Of a stretch of 23,254 nt of DNA, positions 7,979 through 17,048 are shown piece by piece. Origin of the DNA: CAYVSF01 sp046482855 (GTDB lineage Bacteria; Bacteroidota; Bacteroidia; Bacteroidales; UBA12077); the NCBI GenBank assembly GCA_046482855.1, contig JAWOEH010000067.1:1-23254 (forward strand), read 5' to 3'. Position 1 is the first letter of the stretch; the number at the start of each line of letters is the position of its first letter. The notes beneath the pieces are model-generated. The model ran no database searches and was not told where the DNA came from. It saw only the letters and a list, made by a program, of their open reading frames with translations. The position numbers were made by a program, and so were the translations under genes.

Positions 7979-10768
7979 TTGACTATACCGGACAAAATAG
8001 CATACGTAAAATCTTTTCCTCCTCAATTTGGATGGAAAGGGATAGGGCTTTTTCTTCTACTGGAAATACTTCCTCCTTTTCTATATGCACAATCAAATCA
8101 CCATATATCCGGTACTGTTATTGAAGAGGAGAATAAACGGCCGATACATTATGCGGCCGTTGGTTTAAAGGAGTTAAACCAATGGAAATACTCCGATAAA
8201 AAGGGAAATTTTACATTTAAAAAGGTTCCATCCGGAACATATACAATATTAATCCACTGCCTTGGATATGAACAAATTGAGGAAACAATATCCATATATG
8301 GCGATTGGCATCAAACAATATCACTGGCAAATTTGGATTTACAAATTCCGGAATTAATCGTTACAGCCACCCGAAAAAATAACGAAGTCGGCACCTCTGT
8401 AATTAACCGACAGGCGATACAACATATCCAACCATCTGGGTTTAGTGATTTATTAGAACTTCTGCCAGGATACCGTTGGAAAAAACGAGACATGTCGAAA
8501 ATTAACAGCATACAACTTCGGCAAGTAGGCAGTGACATAAACACGGCATTTGGCACCTCGTTTTTTGTCGATGGGATGCCTATCAGCACTGATGGAGCGT
8601 TGCAGGGCAACAACCTGTGGGGTCAGGGAATTAAAGTGCAAAACCGGATAAATGTTGCCCGTGGAGTAGATATGCGCGAAATCTCCACTGATGACATTGA
8701 AAGCGTTGAAATCATTCGTGGCGTACCCTCCGTAAAACATGGTAATCTCTCCACTGGTGCAATTATTATAAAACGCAAATGGGGCTCAACTCCCTTAACA
8801 GCCAGACTAAAGACTGACCTCCAAAATAAAGTTGCAGCGCTAAACAAAGGCGTAAAACTAGGGAACAACAGAGGCATTATAAATTTAGGAACAGAGGTAT
8901 TACATTACAAAACCGATCCACGTAACCCACTAACCACGTACCTGCGTAATAAAACTTCGTTAAGGTATTCAAATCATTACACACGTGGTGAAAATACCTT
9001 AACAATAAAAACGGGGATTGCTTACCTGCTAACCTTAAATCGCGATAAAGCAGATCCTGAGCTCAATTATGGGATGAAAGATGATTACCGTTCCGATCTT
9101 TCAGAAACAAATCTCACCTTTCAAAGTAAACTTCAGATGCCCGGACATTTGACAAAAACCTTTGACTTGCGGATAAAAACAACGTACCGGAAAAATACAC
9201 TTCTTCGCGAGCGAATGGTATCCTTAACAGGTCCTCGTCCTTTGCCTATTAGCATGGAAGAAGGGAGTGACTATGCTCCATTTTTACCCACTCAATATGC
9301 AGCACATTTTAAACGAGACGACCGTCCTATTAACTCCTTTAGCACACTTACTTTTTCGTTAAGCGGAATTGAGCCTCATATACGCCATCAGTTCAATAGC
9401 GGCCTGGAGTGGCACTATTTAAAGAACTTCGGAAAAGGGGACCAATTTGATATTACGCGTCCAATTTCCCCTTCATCAGGAGGACGTCCGTACGATTTTA
9501 GCGGTGTACCGGCACTAAACCGGGTAGCTTTTTTTGCTGAGGAAGAATTGTATATAAACAAACATGAACATAGCCTAAAGATTAAGCCCGGAATACGAAT
9601 CTCAATGCTCCCGGGACTCAACAGCGCATTTGCTATGCAAGGACAACACTATATCGATTGGCGCGGGCATATATGCTATAGTTTACCTGCAATTAAGCTA
9701 ACCCACAAACATATCAAACTATCATTCACCGGAGCTGTGGGGCAAATGACACGGATGCCAGCTCTTGCACACCTCTATCCACAAAAGAACTATTTTGATA
9801 TCATCGAACTTAACTATTATTCGCAAAATCCGGAATTACGCCAGCTTTATGTAAAAACCAAAATTAAGGATCTAACCAATTATCAAATACACCCGGTTGT
9901 AAACTTAAAAAAAGAGGCAGGTATTGAGTTCGAGATTGGTAAAACCCGAATTTCTCTGTCGGTTTTTGACGAGCATATGAATAACGGCATTATTTCAAGC
10001 ACGCGGTATACTTCCTATACCTACAATCATTACCAACCTGAATCGGTTCTGTCAGGCAATTTAGACTCTCCACCTAAAATAGAGCAATTTACCTCTGAAA
10101 AGCGATCACGCTTATTTGGTTATAGTAAATATGTTAACGGAGCCGAACTGCATAAAAAGGGTCTTGAATACCAAATTTCCACGTCTCAAATCAAAGCCCT
10201 GAACACGCGTATCAGCATCAACGGGGCATGGTTTAAAACACGCTACAACATATCAATACCCGAATACATGAGCCGTGAATTTGTATATGACGGAAGCCAT
10301 TATCCCTATGTAGGCATATTTGCGACCACCAATAAAAGCAAAGAGAAGGAAATGCTTAATACTAATTTGCGATTTGATACGCATGTACCCAGGCATAGAT
10401 TGTTGATTACCTTGTCGTTTCAAACCACATGGTATCGAGAAGACAGGCACTTGCCATACGATGGCACTCCCATTGCATACTTAGATAATTACGGGAAGTA
10501 TCATCAGTATAGCGAAGCTGACAAGAAGGATGCGATGCTGAAACTACTCACTCGTTCATTTCCCCCCTACTATTTTAACGCAGACACGGAGCCCATTGAC
10601 CTGGGAATTAACATAAAACTAAGTAAGGAAATTGGCAAAAATCTGAGTTTCGCATTTTATGTAAACAACCTTATTACCTATTTGCCGGATTATAAAACCA
10701 TAACCGGTGCAACAATAAGCCGAAATAGCAGCCCCTATTTTGGCATGGAACTAAAAATAAATATTTAA
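7979..10768 (+). CDS. TonB-dependent outer-membrane receptor with carboxypeptidase-regulatory-like domain
   Basis: This 929-residue outer-membrane receptor would import a ligand using energy from TonB-ExbBD. A hydrophobic signal segment (about residues 18-37, ending PPFLYAQS) is followed by a CarboxypepD_reg-like domain (about 42-110: ISGTVIEEENKRPIHYAAV, GNFTFKKVPSGTY). The plug domain follows (about 128-265, with VTATRKN, the LLELLPGY segment and VEIIRGVPSVKHGNLSTGAI), then a beta-barrel ending in an aromatic/hydrophobic C-terminal strand. The only workable start is TTG at 7979: an in-frame stop lies at 7964-7966 and no ATG occurs before the signal segment. It is the first gene of an eight-gene same-strand block and is followed after 12 bases by a DUF4876 lipoprotein. 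No SusD partner is nearby, so glycan import is less likely than metal, cofactor or peptide import. The substrate is unknown. Confidence 0.93.
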   Translation: MTIPDKIAYVKSFPPQFGWKGIGLFLLLEILPPFLYAQSNHHISGTVIEEENKRPIHYAAVGLKELNQWKYSDKKGNFTFKKVPSGTYTILIHCLGYEQIEETISIYGDWHQTISLANLDLQIPELIVTATRKNNEVGTSVINRQAIQHIQPSGFSDLLELLPGYRWKKRDMSKINSIQLRQVGSDINTAFGTSFFVDGMPISTDGALQGNNLWGQGIKVQNRINVARGVDMREISTDDIESVEIIRGVPSVKHGNLSTGAIIIKRKWGSTPLTARLKTDLQNKVAALNKGVKLGNNRGIINLGTEVLHYKTDPRNPLTTYLRNKTSLRYSNHYTRGENTLTIKTGIAYLLTLNRDKADPELNYGMKDDYRSDLSETNLTFQSKLQMPGHLTKTFDLRIKTTYRKNTLLRERMVSLTGPRPLPISMEEGSDYAPFLPTQYAAHFKRDDRPINSFSTLTFSLSGIEPHIRHQFNSGLEWHYLKNFGKGDQFDITRPISPSSGGRPYDFSGVPALNRVAFFAEEELYINKHEHSLKIKPGIRISMLPGLNSAFAMQGQHYIDWRGHICYSLPAIKLTHKHIKLSFTGAVGQMTRMPALAHLYPQKNYFDIIELNYYSQNPELRQLYVKTKIKDLTNYQIHPVVNLKKEAGIEFEIGKTRISLSVFDEHMNNGIISSTRYTSYTYNHYQPESVLSGNLDSPPKIEQFTSEKRSRLFGYSKYVNGAELHKKGLEYQISTSQIKALNTRISINGAWFKTRYNISIPEYMSREFVYDGSHYPYVGIFATTNKSKEKEMLNTNLRFDTHVPRHRLLITLSFQTTWYREDRHLPYDGTPIAYLDNYGKYHQYSEADKKDAMLKLLTRSFPPYYFNADTEPIDLGINIKLSKEIGKNLSFAFYVNNLITYLPDYKTITGATISRNSSPYFGMELKINI

Positions 10769-10780
10769 CCAATTACAATT

Positions 10781-11980
10781 ATGAAACGAATAAATTTAAT
10801 TTTAGCTATGGCAGTGTTGCTTTTTGCAACCTCCTGTGAAGATGATGAGAATTCTGTTCCCATGTCGGAACTAACCCTTAAAGTTATCATGCCTGAAATG
10901 ATGGGCAAAGATGCTACTGCCGATGATCTTAGCGTTGAACTAACCAATATCACGAATGGAAAAATAGTATCCGGAAAGACAAACGCTATGGGCATCTACA
11001 CCATAAAAACAGAAGAAGGTATTTACTCTGTTTTGGTGAACGGAGAGAAAAGCTACACCTCCGAGGTTGGCAATAGTCAATTTGAACAACAAGTTACCGT
11101 AAAAGGGTTAGTAGAAAATGTGAGTGTAAGTGGTGAAACTTCGGAAATTAAGCTTCCTCTGTTTATTGCTCCGGCCAGCGGGGGGTGGGTATTCAAAGAA
11201 CTTTATGTAACCGGCTCCAAAACGCCCGAAGGTAAAAGCTACTATAAGGACAAATACATAGAGATTTATAATAATACCGATGATGTATTATATGCTGATG
11301 GAATCTGCATTGGCGAATCGGATCACAATACAGCTTTCGATCTTAACATATGGGAAGAGAAGCGAGATGAGTATTTTGTAACACATGTAATTTATACTAT
11401 CCCTGGCAATGGAACCGATTATCCTGTAGCCCCTGGTGAAAGCGTAATATTGGCCGATGTTGCTATTAATCATACAGCTGAAAATCCCAACTCAATTGAT
11501 CTATCGGCAGCCAATTTTGAATGGTATGACGAACACAGACTAGACGTAGATGTTCCGGAGGTGCCGAATCTAATCAAGCATTTTAGTTACTCAAAATCCA
11601 TATGGACCCCAAACAATCGCGGGTTTAATTCTTATGTACTTTTCAAACCCGAAAGCTCGATGGCTGATTTTCTTTCGAATAATATGATAGAAAAGCAAAA
11701 CAACAATGGCAGCACTTCCATTCGCTATCAAGTAGCCAACAGCATTATTCTGGATGCAATTGAAATGGGTACACCTTCGGACTTCAGCAGCAAAGCATTA
11801 TGCCCTGCGCTCGATATAAGCTATATCAACTGTGGCGATGGTGACGATGCACGGTATGGGAAAGTAGTAAGACGAAAAGTGCAAACGACTAAGAACGGGC
11901 GCATTGTATACATGGACACCAACAATTCGGCAGTTGATTTCCATAGTACAGTAGATCCGCAACCGGGAGTATTCGAATAA
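10781..11980 (+). CDS. DUF4876 lipoprotein with lamin-tail-like domain
   Basis: This 399-residue predicted lipoprotein has a signal peptide ending in the lipobox ATSC (Cys19), followed by acidic residues (EDDEN) that are compatible with surface export in Bacteroidota. Residues about 30-92 form a transthyretin/carboxypeptidase-regulatory-like beta-sandwich (SVELTNITNGKIVSGKT, GIYTIKTEEGIYSVLV). From about residue 134 the sequence resembles a lamin-tail domain: FKELYVTGS, KYIEIYNNTDDVLYADGI and then VAPGESVILAD. I recognise the whole as the Bacteroidota family DUF4876, usually encoded next to a TonB receptor. By position it may be a surface ligand-binding partner of the upstream receptor, but this is inference. 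Confidence 0.85.
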   Translation: MKRINLILAMAVLLFATSCEDDENSVPMSELTLKVIMPEMMGKDATADDLSVELTNITNGKIVSGKTNAMGIYTIKTEEGIYSVLVNGEKSYTSEVGNSQFEQQVTVKGLVENVSVSGETSEIKLPLFIAPASGGWVFKELYVTGSKTPEGKSYYKDKYIEIYNNTDDVLYADGICIGESDHNTAFDLNIWEEKRDEYFVTHVIYTIPGNGTDYPVAPGESVILADVAINHTAENPNSIDLSAANFEWYDEHRLDVDVPEVPNLIKHFSYSKSIWTPNNRGFNSYVLFKPESSMADFLSNNMIEKQNNNGSTSIRYQVANSIILDAIEMGTPSDFSSKALCPALDISYINCGDGDDARYGKVVRRKVQTTKNGRIVYMDTNNSAVDFHSTVDPQPGVFE

Positions 11981-12015
11981 CAGAAAGAAGAAGTGTGTTT
12001 GAGGGACAAATTAGC

Positions 12016-13536
12016 ATGAGACAGAATATTTTTTTCTTACTCCTAATACTTGTTTGCTACAAAAGTACGCAGGGAAATGACACCATGACGGTTCACCGGC
12101 GTACTTACCTGTGGCATACGAATGAACATGTAATTATAGGGTTGGGTTATAACCAGCCCACCCTCAAACACTTTTTCCCTTTTAAAGACTATGCCTCTAT
12201 TTCGGCCACAGCCTTTACCCGAAATAGCGACACACATAATCTGCATTATAAAGGGACTCATAAAAAGCTCTTCAGTGCAAAAACAGAGGGATACAAAAGA
12301 AACGGTAAAAGCGCGCTATTCGGGGAAGCCGCCTACATTAAGGGGAAGAGCAGGAATATCAAGTGGTCACATGCAGACGATCATCATCGGCTTGGTCCTT
12401 ACCTTATTGCCGACACCACAACAGGCAACCCAAAGTACGAAACTTATCTTCTATCAGGCGGCCTGTCGAGGGAAACAAGACTAGGCATGTGGGGAATGTC
12501 AGCCGACTATCGGGCTAAAAACAGGTACCGCACCAGTGATCCGCGTAGCTATTCAGTGATATCCGATTTCTCCCTCCTTGTAAATTGGTCTGTCCCGCTA
12601 CGTTCCAACCTCATCCCAAATATCTCAGTCAGTTATGGGCATTATGAGCAAGATGTGTCCATCAGAAACGTTCAATCCGATCGTACAGATAGGTTCTATT
12701 TTCTATATGGATATGGATTTTACAACCAGCAAATTTCGGGAACCAATAAAAACTACTCCCTTAACTACAAAGGAGATAACATCAAATTAACAGGCCAACT
12801 TCTTCCTTTGAAAGATACAGGGCCCTATGTTAGTGTGCAGTTTATTCAGGAGGCAATTGATGCGCTTCACCACAACCGGATCAGAGGAAACTATTTAACC
12901 AATAAGCTGCAATCATTTGCAGGATATCAGAAAAAAAAGAATAAAACCCAGTATCGAATAGGCATGGAGGCTAACCTCTATAGGGGGGTAGGGACAGAGT
13001 ATTATTATGAACAAGTAGTAGTTGATACAAGCACTATGTTATCTGAAAGCCGATTATTAACAAAAAATCAAAAATATATTCAGAATAAAACCCTATTGGC
13101 TTTAAGTATTAAGGGATGGTTCAGATTAGGTCACTTCCGCATCAATCCCTCTCTGAAAGCAGGGATTCACACTGCTGATTCAAAATACAAAACCACTCCC
13201 TTTAAAACTGCACGAAATCAAGGATTGGTAAGCACGGGATTAGAACTAATCAAAATTAGAGAGCATAGCCTGACCGGGATGACTATTAAAAGTACCTATC
13301 TCAATACCCGGAACATGGAGCAAATTCTCCCAAAAGAAAACCACATTGTTCAAAATACGCTATCACCCGACGATAATTATCTGACAGCCAGCAAATCAGC
13401 TATTTCCATAGCAACTCAACATATACATACAATGGAAAACGAAATTGCCTGGCGAATCCAAGTGGGATACCACTTGATAAAATACCAAAATAAAAGGCAA
13501 TCAACGCTTCATGTTTCTCTATCGCTAATACTATAA
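12016..13536 (+). CDS. DUF6850 family outer-membrane beta-barrel protein
   Basis: This protein of about 506 residues has a signal peptide (MRQNIFFLLLILVCYKSTQG) and then a long run of alternating, aromatic-rich strands typical of a beta-barrel. It ends in a short strand HVSLSLIL. I assign it to DUF6850, which in Bacteroidota commonly follows DUF4876. The ATG at 12016 is chosen over a GTG at 11995 because it begins directly at a canonical signal peptide. It follows the DUF4876 gene by 35 bases and precedes the ABC ATPase by 41. It may form a second pore or assembly partner for the receptor and lipoprotein; no activity can be stated. Confidence 0.85.
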   Translation: MRQNIFFLLLILVCYKSTQGNDTMTVHRRTYLWHTNEHVIIGLGYNQPTLKHFFPFKDYASISATAFTRNSDTHNLHYKGTHKKLFSAKTEGYKRNGKSALFGEAAYIKGKSRNIKWSHADDHHRLGPYLIADTTTGNPKYETYLLSGGLSRETRLGMWGMSADYRAKNRYRTSDPRSYSVISDFSLLVNWSVPLRSNLIPNISVSYGHYEQDVSIRNVQSDRTDRFYFLYGYGFYNQQISGTNKNYSLNYKGDNIKLTGQLLPLKDTGPYVSVQFIQEAIDALHHNRIRGNYLTNKLQSFAGYQKKKNKTQYRIGMEANLYRGVGTEYYYEQVVVDTSTMLSESRLLTKNQKYIQNKTLLALSIKGWFRLGHFRINPSLKAGIHTADSKYKTTPFKTARNQGLVSTGLELIKIREHSLTGMTIKSTYLNTRNMEQILPKENHIVQNTLSPDDNYLTASKSAISIATQHIHTMENEIAWRIQVGYHLIKYQNKRQSTLHVSLSLIL

Positions 13537-13577
13537 AAGACAAATAGAACACATAATAACCAGAAACAAACGAAAAG

Positions 13578-14459
13578 ATGGATACTATAATAGAATGCAA
13601 ACATCTAACCCATTATTACGGGGAGAGATGCATTTACGAAGATTTGAATTTCACCATTCCCAAAGGGCGAATAGTAGGCCTGCTTGGTAAAAACGGAACA
13701 GGAAAAACCACAACCATCAATATTCTGAATGGGTATTTGCAACCACGCTCGGGGGACTGTCTGATGTTTGGACAAAAAGCGGGAAAGTTGACACCAGCAG
13801 TAAAGCAAAAAGTTGCATTGCTGCTGGAAGGTCATGTTCAGTATTCATTCATGAACATCGCGCAAATCGAAAAATTTTATGCATCCTTTTATCCTGCATG
13901 GGATAAAGAACCCTTTTATGAGCTAATGGGGAAACTCAAAATTGCACCCAACCAACGAATATCGAAAATGTCATGTGGGCAGCGATCACAGGTAGCCTTG
14001 GGGCTAATATTGGCACAAAATGCCGATTTGCTTATTCTTGATGATTTTTCCATGGGGCTGGATCCCGGTTATCGTCGGCTATTTATTGATTACCTGAGCG
14101 ACTATGTGCGTGCTGAAGATAAAACAGTATTTATCACTTCGCACATTATACAGGATATGGAACGCCTAATTGACGATTGTATGATTCTTGATTACGGGAA
14201 GTTACTGCTACAACAACCTGTAGCAAAATTCCTGATAAATTTTAAACGCTACAGGATGCAAACTGACAGAGCTCCTGATTGGAATTCAATGCCTGTGATT
14301 CATCCCGAAATCATGCGTAACCAGAGCGAATTTTATTCATTTGCCGGCATAACAACTATTGAGAAAACACTGAATGAACAAGGATTTGCGCCCCGTAACT
14401 TAAAAGAAGAATCTCTAACACTTGAAGAGGCCTTTATTGGCTTAACCGGAAAATACTAA
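13578..14459 (+). CDS. ABC transporter ATP-binding protein
   Basis: This 293-residue cytoplasmic ATPase has Walker A GKNGTGKT (residues 37-44), signature MSCGQ (131-135) in place of LSGGQ, Walker B LLILD (151-155) and an H-loop His189 in TSHI. The residue after Walker B, normally the catalytic Glu, is Asp (LDDFSMGLDP). The fold resembles the BcrA/YtrB/CcmA group, which pairs with small separate permeases. The last roughly 80 residues are an accessory tail. It stops 4 bases before the permease start, so the two are almost certainly translated together as an export-type or membrane-remodelling ABC pair. The Asp substitution may slow hydrolysis, or may be normal for this Bacteroidota subfamily. 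Confidence 0.92.
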   Translation: MDTIIECKHLTHYYGERCIYEDLNFTIPKGRIVGLLGKNGTGKTTTINILNGYLQPRSGDCLMFGQKAGKLTPAVKQKVALLLEGHVQYSFMNIAQIEKFYASFYPAWDKEPFYELMGKLKIAPNQRISKMSCGQRSQVALGLILAQNADLLILDDFSMGLDPGYRRLFIDYLSDYVRAEDKTVFITSHIIQDMERLIDDCMILDYGKLLLQQPVAKFLINFKRYRMQTDRAPDWNSMPVIHPEIMRNQSEFYSFAGITTIEKTLNEQGFAPRNLKEESLTLEEAFIGLTGKY

Positions 14460-14463
14460 AATC

Positions 14464-15132
14464 ATGATTAAAGCATTATTATATAAAGAGTGGTTAAAAA
14501 CACGTTGGTTTATTCTAGCCCTTACCATTGTGGGACTATTGCTACACGTATACATGTTTCTGCGGGTTGGCCGTTCATTTCGTTTAGTTGGTGCCGAGCA
14601 CATCTGGGATGTTGTCATTACCCGTAACCAGTTTCTATTTTCCGATATTAAATACCTCCCTCTGCTCAGTGGCATCATTCTGGGGCTCTCACAATTTATA
14701 CCGGAAATATCCAACAAGCGCATTAAACTCACGTTTCATCTGCCTTTGTCAGAAATAAAGATCACTTCCTGGATGGTTGGCTATGGCTTTACAATGCTAA
14801 TAGGCCTGTTTAGCATTCAATTCGCCGGGCTTTTAATGGGTATGCGTATTCTTTTTGCTCCCGAAATAGTAAGCAATGGAGCCTTAACTGTTCTTCCATG
14901 GTATATTGCAGGTTTGTGGGCCTACCTGAGCTGTGTTTTCATCAGCGTAGAACCTAGCTGGCGTATGCGGATACCTAATTTACTGCTCTCTACAGGACTT
15001 ATCCGGATACTCTTTCTATCGGATTTTCCTGCTTCCTACCTAAAAATACCATTTACAATGATACTGGTAACAGGCCTGTTTATTCTATTTCTTTGGTTAT
15101 CCGTATTCCGGTTAAAAATTGGCCGACAGTAG
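14464..15132 (+). CDS. ABC transporter permease-like membrane protein
   Basis: This 222-residue integral membrane protein has about six hydrophobic segments (residues about 15-36, 58-76, 96-122, 138-162, 174-190 and 194-218), the usual size and layout of an ABC-2-type permease. Its start lies 4 bases after the ATPase stop, so it is most likely that ATPase's partner. Conserved-looking features are the N-terminal LLYKEWLKTRW, an arrangement common to ABC-2 permeases, and the polar FIPEISNKRIKLTFHLPL segment after the second helix, which probably faces the ATPase. The substrate is unknown. Confidence 0.83.
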   Translation: MIKALLYKEWLKTRWFILALTIVGLLLHVYMFLRVGRSFRLVGAEHIWDVVITRNQFLFSDIKYLPLLSGIILGLSQFIPEISNKRIKLTFHLPLSEIKITSWMVGYGFTMLIGLFSIQFAGLLMGMRILFAPEIVSNGALTVLPWYIAGLWAYLSCVFISVEPSWRMRIPNLLLSTGLIRILFLSDFPASYLKIPFTMILVTGLFILFLWLSVFRLKIGRQ

Positions 15133-15178
15133 CACGTAAACTCATGTCGCATTACACATTGTATAAATAAACAACCCA

Positions 15179-16390
15179 ATGAGAACAATCAAACTACTTC
15201 TATCGTTAACTTCTGTTATAATTCTTGCCTGGATTCTTCCATGGCTATGGCGCCTTGCTACCGACACCCCGGCAACCTATCCCTTCACCTATTACAGCTC
15301 AGTTTCAGAGTCATTTGGTATTCGAAAAATGGAAGGGAATGAGGTGATTTTAACCGATTCAAAAGGGAACCGATACAATCAGGCTCAATTTGACAGCATA
15401 TTGCCTATGATATACTATCCGCAACTGGCTCGTGAAGGGAACCTCCCGGATAGCCTACATGGATTTGCAATAAACCAGCGCAATATCTCACGTAATAATT
15501 TCTATTTTCGATACCGCCCATCGACTAAAAACAGGCCTACAATTCCCTTATACACCCTTTTTGAATCAATGCCTAAGCGGGTGGACTTAGAAATGCCAGG
15601 TGACATGTTCAGACTCACCAATCATATACAATTCATTAAACCCGAGACCAATACAATTAATCATCGGAAAAGTAAGCGCTTTGATGAAGCATTGAAAAAC
15701 GCAGGATTTCATGGCCCGGCAAAGCTTATTGCCGGAAACCCCACCACCAGAAAGCCGTATGATGAAGGCTATTTTATAACGGATGCAAAAAACACTCTCT
15801 TCCATCTAAAAATGGTAAACAACCGACCTTATGTTGCCCGCATAGATCTTCCCAATGCATTTACTCCGGTATGGATTAAAGTTACTGAATATCCGTCGCG
15901 CAAATTCTATGCATTTATTCTATCGGAGAAGGGTAAACTATTTAGTGTATTTACACAAGGGTATGATGTTAAACAAATTCCTGTACCTGCATTCAATCCC
16001 GACTCCGACAACCTGCTTATTATGGGAAATATGTTTAATTGGAATGTAGAAGTAACAACTAAGCATGACCAAACGGTTTATGCCGTTGATGCCGAGAGCT
16101 TAGCGCTTGTAGACAGTATAACGTTTAAGGCGCCTTCAAAGAATCATTTAGTTTACAACAGTCTGTTTGCCTTTAGTCTTGAGTTTTCTTCGCCAAACGA
16201 TGAATACATAGCCCCTCGGGTAACATTTACCGGATTTGGTTATTTACTCTCATCGGGCATACTGATGTTGGTGTATTTCCTTCTACGCAGACGACAAAAA
16301 AAAACCATGTCAGTTGAATCATCCCTGCTAATCATAGCAACTGGGATCTTTGGTTTTATCAGTACCCTGGCCTTTGGTGATAGTGTATGA
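15179..16390 (+). CDS. DUF4857 membrane protein
   Basis: This 403-residue protein has one N-terminal membrane segment (about residues 6-26), a large periplasmic domain (about 30-345) and two C-terminal helices (about 354-370 and 381-398) separated by a basic RRRQKK loop. I recognise it as DUF4857, a family I know only from Bacteroidota. The soluble part contains repeated beta-strand pairs with Asp/Thr turns (for example NEVILTDSKGN, TVYAVDAESLALVD), suggesting a propeller-like or beta-rich fold. It begins 46 bases after the permease and may be a periplasmic or membrane adaptor for the ABC pair. No enzymatic motif was seen. Confidence 0.8.
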   Translation: MRTIKLLLSLTSVIILAWILPWLWRLATDTPATYPFTYYSSVSESFGIRKMEGNEVILTDSKGNRYNQAQFDSILPMIYYPQLAREGNLPDSLHGFAINQRNISRNNFYFRYRPSTKNRPTIPLYTLFESMPKRVDLEMPGDMFRLTNHIQFIKPETNTINHRKSKRFDEALKNAGFHGPAKLIAGNPTTRKPYDEGYFITDAKNTLFHLKMVNNRPYVARIDLPNAFTPVWIKVTEYPSRKFYAFILSEKGKLFSVFTQGYDVKQIPVPAFNPDSDNLLIMGNMFNWNVEVTTKHDQTVYAVDAESLALVDSITFKAPSKNHLVYNSLFAFSLEFSSPNDEYIAPRVTFTGFGYLLSSGILMLVYFLLRRRQKKTMSVESSLLIIATGIFGFISTLAFGDSV

Positions 16391-16510
16391 AAAAAATAAT
16401 CGGAACAGAAATAATAAGATACTGAATTCATAGTACGTACGCTCGCAGATACACTCCAAGTTACACCACATATTTTAAATCATATAGGAAAATAAACTAA
16501 ATTCAGAAAA

Positions 16511-17044
16511 ATGAAACGACTATTGTTATTTTTCACGTCAGCGATTCTTTTGGCGGCGTGTTCGTCAACAGACAAAAAAAGTACCGAAACAACAGACACA
16601 ATGACTGTGGATACCTCACTGGCAGTAAGTGTAGGAACACTGATGGAAATGGTTTCCGGAAACACAGGTGAAGAAGTTATAATTGAGGGTATTGTAACAC
16701 ATGTATGCATACATTCAGGTAAACGTTGTTTTCTGAAAGCATATGACAGTGATAATTCTATCCGAGTTGAAGCCAAAGGAAACATTGGGGGATTTAATTC
16801 AGAACTTAACGGAACACGTATGGCAGTTCGAGGCACCATCAGGGAAAATCGTCTATCGGAAGCGTATATCAATGAATGGGAACAAAAAACGCTAAACCAG
16901 AAAGAACAAGCAGAATTAGATGAAAACACATGCAGTGCAGAACTAGCCAACATCAAAGAAATGCGCGACTGGATGTTGGCAAATAACAAAGACTTCTATT
17001 CGATATATTATATCGAAGGCCTTGATTATAAAGTGTTAAATTAA
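16511..17044 (+). CDS. Lipoprotein with OB-fold-like domain and Cys/His motif
   Basis: This 177-residue predicted lipoprotein has the signal MKRLLLFFTSAILLAAC with lipobox LAAC (Cys17), followed by a Ser/Thr-rich linker. Residues about 42-125 have the strand pattern of a tRNA_anti/OB-fold-like domain (EVIIEGIVTHV, CFLKAYDSDNSIRVEA, RMAVRGTIRENR). A cluster HVCIHSGKRC places His64, Cys66, His68 and Cys73 in one turn, which could bind a metal or haem or form a disulphide. The next gene starts 4 bases downstream, so it is coupled to the PepSY-associated protein. The 120-base gap upstream is the largest within the block, but no convincing promoter was seen in it. Confidence 0.8.
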   Translation: MKRLLLFFTSAILLAACSSTDKKSTETTDTMTVDTSLAVSVGTLMEMVSGNTGEEVIIEGIVTHVCIHSGKRCFLKAYDSDNSIRVEAKGNIGGFNSELNGTRMAVRGTIRENRLSEAYINEWEQKTLNQKEQAELDENTCSAELANIKEMRDWMLANNKDFYSIYYIEGLDYKVLN

Positions 17045-17048
17045 GTAT

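Noticed and set aside
7979..10768. Glycan-uptake (SusC/SusD) locus
   Set aside because: No SusD-like lipoprotein, glycoside hydrolase or hybrid two-component sensor is present; the partner lipoprotein is DUF4876.
16391..16510. Internal promoter in the 120-base gap of the block
   Set aside because: No TAnnTTTG match was found, only AT-rich sequence such as ATATTTTAAA, so there is no support for a separate unit.
16480..16989. A 169-codon minus-strand frame opposite the OB-like lipoprotein
   Set aside because: The plus-strand frame has a clear lipoprotein signal and fits the operon; the minus frame is Ser/Leu/Val-rich antisense translation.
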